NCBI GenBank assembly: GCA_026419785.1
Contig: JAODTK010005605.1
Span: 248,001-312,000, forward strand
Source of the DNA: Sclerodactyla briareus
Taxonomy: Eukaryota > Echinodermata > Holothuroidea > Dendrochirotida > Sclerodactylidae
DNA length: 64,000 bases
Direction of reading: 5' to 3'
Shown here: positions 60,877 through 64,000 of the stretch, in pieces
Layout of the letters: each line of letters starts with the position of its first letter
Numbering within the stretch: position 1 is the stretch's first letter
The notes under the pieces: generated by a model
Databases searched by the model: none
The model's input: only the letters and a program-made list of their open reading frames with translations
Told to the model about the DNA's origin: nothing
Position numbers and translations under genes: made by a program

Positions 60877-61950
60877 CAAAAATATTTTGGTGTGATATTT
60901 TCATTTACACAAACATGCAGACTACAGTGTCAGTTAGGCCTATTTGAAAGAGATTACTTAAATGGTGTTTGGATAATCTTTTCAAATACAAAATTGCAAT
61001 TCAATCACTGCAGACGTAGTAACTTTTAGGCCTAGGGACTGGCCAAAGTCCCCGTACAATTTATTTGAATAATAAAAAACATTCACGATCGCAGCACAGA
61101 CCACGTTCTTCGTGTTTAGTGGTCCAGGCCTATGCACAGTTTTATGCCACTTGGAGGACTAGAATTTCATCTCGCACTCCTACTACGACATGGGAGGGGG
61201 GGGGGGGGGGCGATCAAAGAGTGAATGTTCACACGTGGCCGCGCCTGTGCAGGATTCGCTGCTTTGTACACAAAGCTATACACATGCGTATGTGTGCACT
61301 TTGCAGTGCAAGTGCATCGTACGGTCTATGACCAGCGATGTCTGGCCAGCGAGCTCGCTAGGCAGCTCGGACTCTAGCACTGCACTGGGGGAATTGCACG
61401 GAGGGCTGAACGCAGCGCCAGTACATTTATCGGAAAGTTTGGGTGATACCGAAGTATTGCTAAGTTGTCACGAAATTCAAACAAATACAGAAGCATCATT
61501 TGTGACTAAAATTTTCATTTTTTCTTTATTTTAATAGCAAAAAAATATTGTCCGGACCCGGCCTCGGCCCAAAATACGAGGCCGGAAGCTCCGAGGCCGA
61601 GGCCGCAGCCTCCGAGGCGAGGCTGCCAAAAACGCCTCGAGGCCGAGGCCGGCCGCGAGACTCCAAATCAACTGGTTACAATATAAACGCACACAGAATT
61701 CGGCAGCTGTATCAAAGGCTCTGGTAACATAACTTCCTTCGCTGTATCCTCGTTAAAATACGTATGCTCAGCAAGGTCCCTCTCCCCCCCCCCCCCCCCC
61801 CCCCCGCACCCATCCCTGGTCAGAGAACGTGTCTAGGGAAACCAAGGAAGTAATTGTTATAGTGTTAACCGAAATGCACCTCTGAGCTTGCCCCAATTCT
61901 CGGCAAACTTTTTTTTTTTCGTTCATGCTACTCTATGGGCTGTTACTCTT
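60877..61950. other. Sequence with G/C tracts and a second GAGGCC cluster; no gene
   Basis: Contains a 15-G run (61196-61210), a GAGGCC hexamer cluster (about 61558-61665) and a 22-C run (61784-61805). Open frames near 61065-61534 owe their length to the G tract. Confidence 0.5.
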
Positions 61951-61954
61951 CTGA

Positions 61955-62290
61955 GTGGAAACATGCCCACATTTGTCCAGCTCCTAAGAAGGGTGACAAA
62001 TAATGTAACCCCTCGATAACCTCGTCATCACAGCTGTACTCTCTAAAGTTTTGGAACTTTTTATTAATAACTTAAGCATGTATCGTTGTTTATGGAGTAC
62101 CACTCTCTCACTAATGACCGCCAGAATGGTTCCCGTCACGGCCGTTCTACGGGGACTGTCACCGACCAAATGGGCTTCAGCCATCAACACCCTCGGTGAG
62201 AGCAGGGTCATCGCTCTTGATATTGCTGGAGCCTTCGATCGCGTATGGCATGCGTATGGCTAAATTGCCTGCTTTTGGTCCGAGACTCCT
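61955..62290 (+). pseudogene. Reverse transcriptase fragment (early RT motifs)
   Basis: Frames carry HICPAPKKGDK (about 61970), then across frame changes a YRPI/TSxLSKVLE-like block and INN (about 62020-62070). They continue NGSRHGRSTGTVTDQ and KWASAINTLGESRVIALDIA then GAFDRVWH (about 62120-62255). This is the PxPKKGD ... NYRPIS ... Q(Y/F)GFR.GRST ... DIAGAFDxVWH order of non-LTR reverse transcriptases. Stops and frameshifts show it is dead. It differs in wording from the copy at 30800, so it is another family. Confidence 0.85.
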
Positions 62291-62471
62291 CTGGACGATC
62301 TATGATTCTCTCTTCGCGTTGATGGGGCCCTTTATGGCAGTAGCGTAACTGGGGTGATGAAAGTGAGGGGGAAGGGATGAAAATAAGCTGAATGTACCGA
62401 CAGCATATCGTCAATATACCGACACTGTCAGCCGCGGTTTTTGAGGCAATATGTGGGGCTCTTTGTTGACT

Positions 62472-62828
62472 TTCTGAGCGGAGCGCCCGCCATCTGTTGG
62501 TGCGTATCGTACAAGAGAAAATGTAGACATTTCAGATCACCAGAAGAGGTCGTTCCCAGCTGCAAAAGGGCATTTAAGCATTTTCCTGTTTGCCGCATTC
62601 ATCATGTTCACACATACATACCATGGAAAATATGTGGGGGGGGGGTCAGGAGAATTGTGGAGACTGGAGCCCCATAGCTCCCCGTAACGCCCTCTGAGCG
62701 GAGCGCCGCCATCTGTTGGTGCGTATCGTACAAGAGAAAATGTAGACATTTCAGATCACCAGAAGAGGTCTTTTCCAGCTGCAAAAGGGCATTTAAGCAT
62801 TTTCCTGTTTGCGCATTCATCATTGCAA
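62472..62828. repeat. ~127-bp direct duplication, 220 bp apart
   Basis: The segment GAGCGGAGCGCCCGCCATCT to TTTCCTGTTTGCCGCATTC (62475-62602) is repeated at 62695-62820 with only a few changes. The first copy is followed by a 10-G run (62636-62645) and the second is not. It is probably a tandem duplication of a ~220-bp unit. Confidence 0.85.
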
Positions 62829-64000
62829 CATAAGACACACTGGAGCCCCAAGCTCTCGGTAAAAGCCGCGCCTGGCACTCTTACAGGTCATCACGTACGA
62901 AGAGTCAATACCGCTGTGATAACACATACACTTCCCCTCCAACATCGTAGTTCATGGAAAAAATAATACAGTACAATAACGCCAAGTTATCAAAGGTCAT
63001 CAAATAGTCATCGTAAGTATAAAAGAGGGGTATCCTAGAATGAAAGCAGTGCATATACACTCGGTATGTAAATAAACAGTTCATACCCTAGGCTGTTATG
63101 AAATCGAACTGAATTTGTAATAACTTGATTCTGATCATTCATGCCGCCTGAAAACGATGCTTCTACCAATGACATCCAAATTACGTCATTCTGTGAAATA
63201 ACTTGTAACAATGATAGGTTGCGGATACAGGTATTCCAGAAGTGTGGAGGACTGATATTGAGTGAATAGAGTGAGACCAGACAAGGCCCTATGTGCGCGC
63301 AGCTGGGTCCAGTGCCCGACCTTATAGGCCCTGAAGTTGAAGATGCGTTCAGTGACAAAATGAGGCTCATTTGGGAGTATTTCATGGTGATGTTGGTTTG
63401 AGAAGATTTTCAGAAAATAGCAAGACGATGCATATAATTCTGTGCTTTCGTAATCACAGACCGCTATAGAGTTTACATTACGTTAGCACATCTACGTGAA
63501 AAAAGTTTTTATCCGATGAAAATATGTGGGGGTGACGACGAACCCCCCCCCCCCCCTTGGATCCGCACCTGGTGACCTGAATTTGAGCATCATTGACGAT
63601 AAGTGCCGGTATCCTGCGTAATAGTGGCGCCGGGTTACCCCGACGGGAGGTCCAGTTAGGTTTCCCGAAAGGGTGGTCAGGATCGTTAAAAAATTCCCGA
63701 GCCTCACCCTCCCCATATGTCAAAACTGCATTTTTTATGTTTCATCTTTTAGACTATTTTCTTAAGAAAGAAAACTATAAAAAAGGAAATCATTGACCTA
63801 ACACTCAATTAGGCACTCTGAATAGTATATGCTGCAGGACGTTCACCCCTCCCCACACTGAGATTTGTAACATTATTCTCTTTCAGTGACATTTGGAAGA
63901 TATCCATAATACTTGTATAGCATAATTATAAATGCCACCATTGTGTAATTTGTAGGAAGATGGGAGGATGAATACGGTGATCTCGAACTTAAACGATGAA
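62829..64000. other. No gene recognised; 14-C tract at 63543-63556
   Basis: Unique-looking sequence. The block around the C tract (GATCCGCACCTGGTG) looks like the end of an interspersed repeat, but no second copy is seen to confirm it. Confidence 0.35.

Overview
This is an animal nuclear genomic window: intron-rich, packed with repeats, with no operons and almost no long open frames. Two conserved genes on the + strand can be recognised from exon pieces. The first is an Unkempt-family gene (UNK/UNKL: CCCH zinc-finger, coiled-coil, RING), running from an exon at about 7.9 kb to a stop at 23.8 kb. The second is an ATF4/ATF5-type bZIP transcription factor, 51.5-53.7 kb. Gene content, (CA)n and homopolymer tracts, tRNA-derived SINEs, non-LTR retrotransposon debris and nuclear-receptor-like AGGTCA repeats suit a marine invertebrate, perhaps a deuterostome such as an echinoderm. 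The species cannot be fixed from sequence alone.

Layout. 0-5.1 kb: dispersed and tandem repeats, including a complete non-autonomous hAT-like element with 8-bp target duplications. 5.1-7.9 kb: a small PC4-like open frame, a 176-bp pure poly(C) run, and no convincing exon. 7.9-23.8 kb: Unkempt exons separated by introns holding a SINE, a 580-bp CCTA array, a short hAT-like element and a 64-bp tandem repeat that copies a splice donor. 23.8-30.5 kb: Unkempt 3' flank with a ~300-bp tandem array and an 18-bp minisatellite. 30.5-51.5 kb: a repeat graveyard with several reverse-transcriptase fragments, a ~320-bp tandem array, a SINE, a long foldback palindrome and a repeat family with hairpin ends. 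51.5-53.7 kb: ATF4-like coding exons, followed directly by a ~99-bp satellite of about 17 copies. 57-64 kb: more copies of the same repeat families and one more RT fragment.

Reading frames in both genes break about every 100-200 bp while splice signals and conserved peptide blocks stay intact. The simplest explanation is uncorrected long-read indels in the assembly rather than two pseudogenes. Single-frame gene models from this window will therefore be wrong, and exon coordinates are given instead. The two genes are not known to work together: Unkempt proteins are RNA-binding translational regulators, and ATF4 is a stress-response transcription factor. No previously undescribed coding system was found. 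The most unusual features are structural: the poly(C) tract, the amplified splice donor, the AGGTCA repeat family, the hairpin-ended repeat family and the foldback element.
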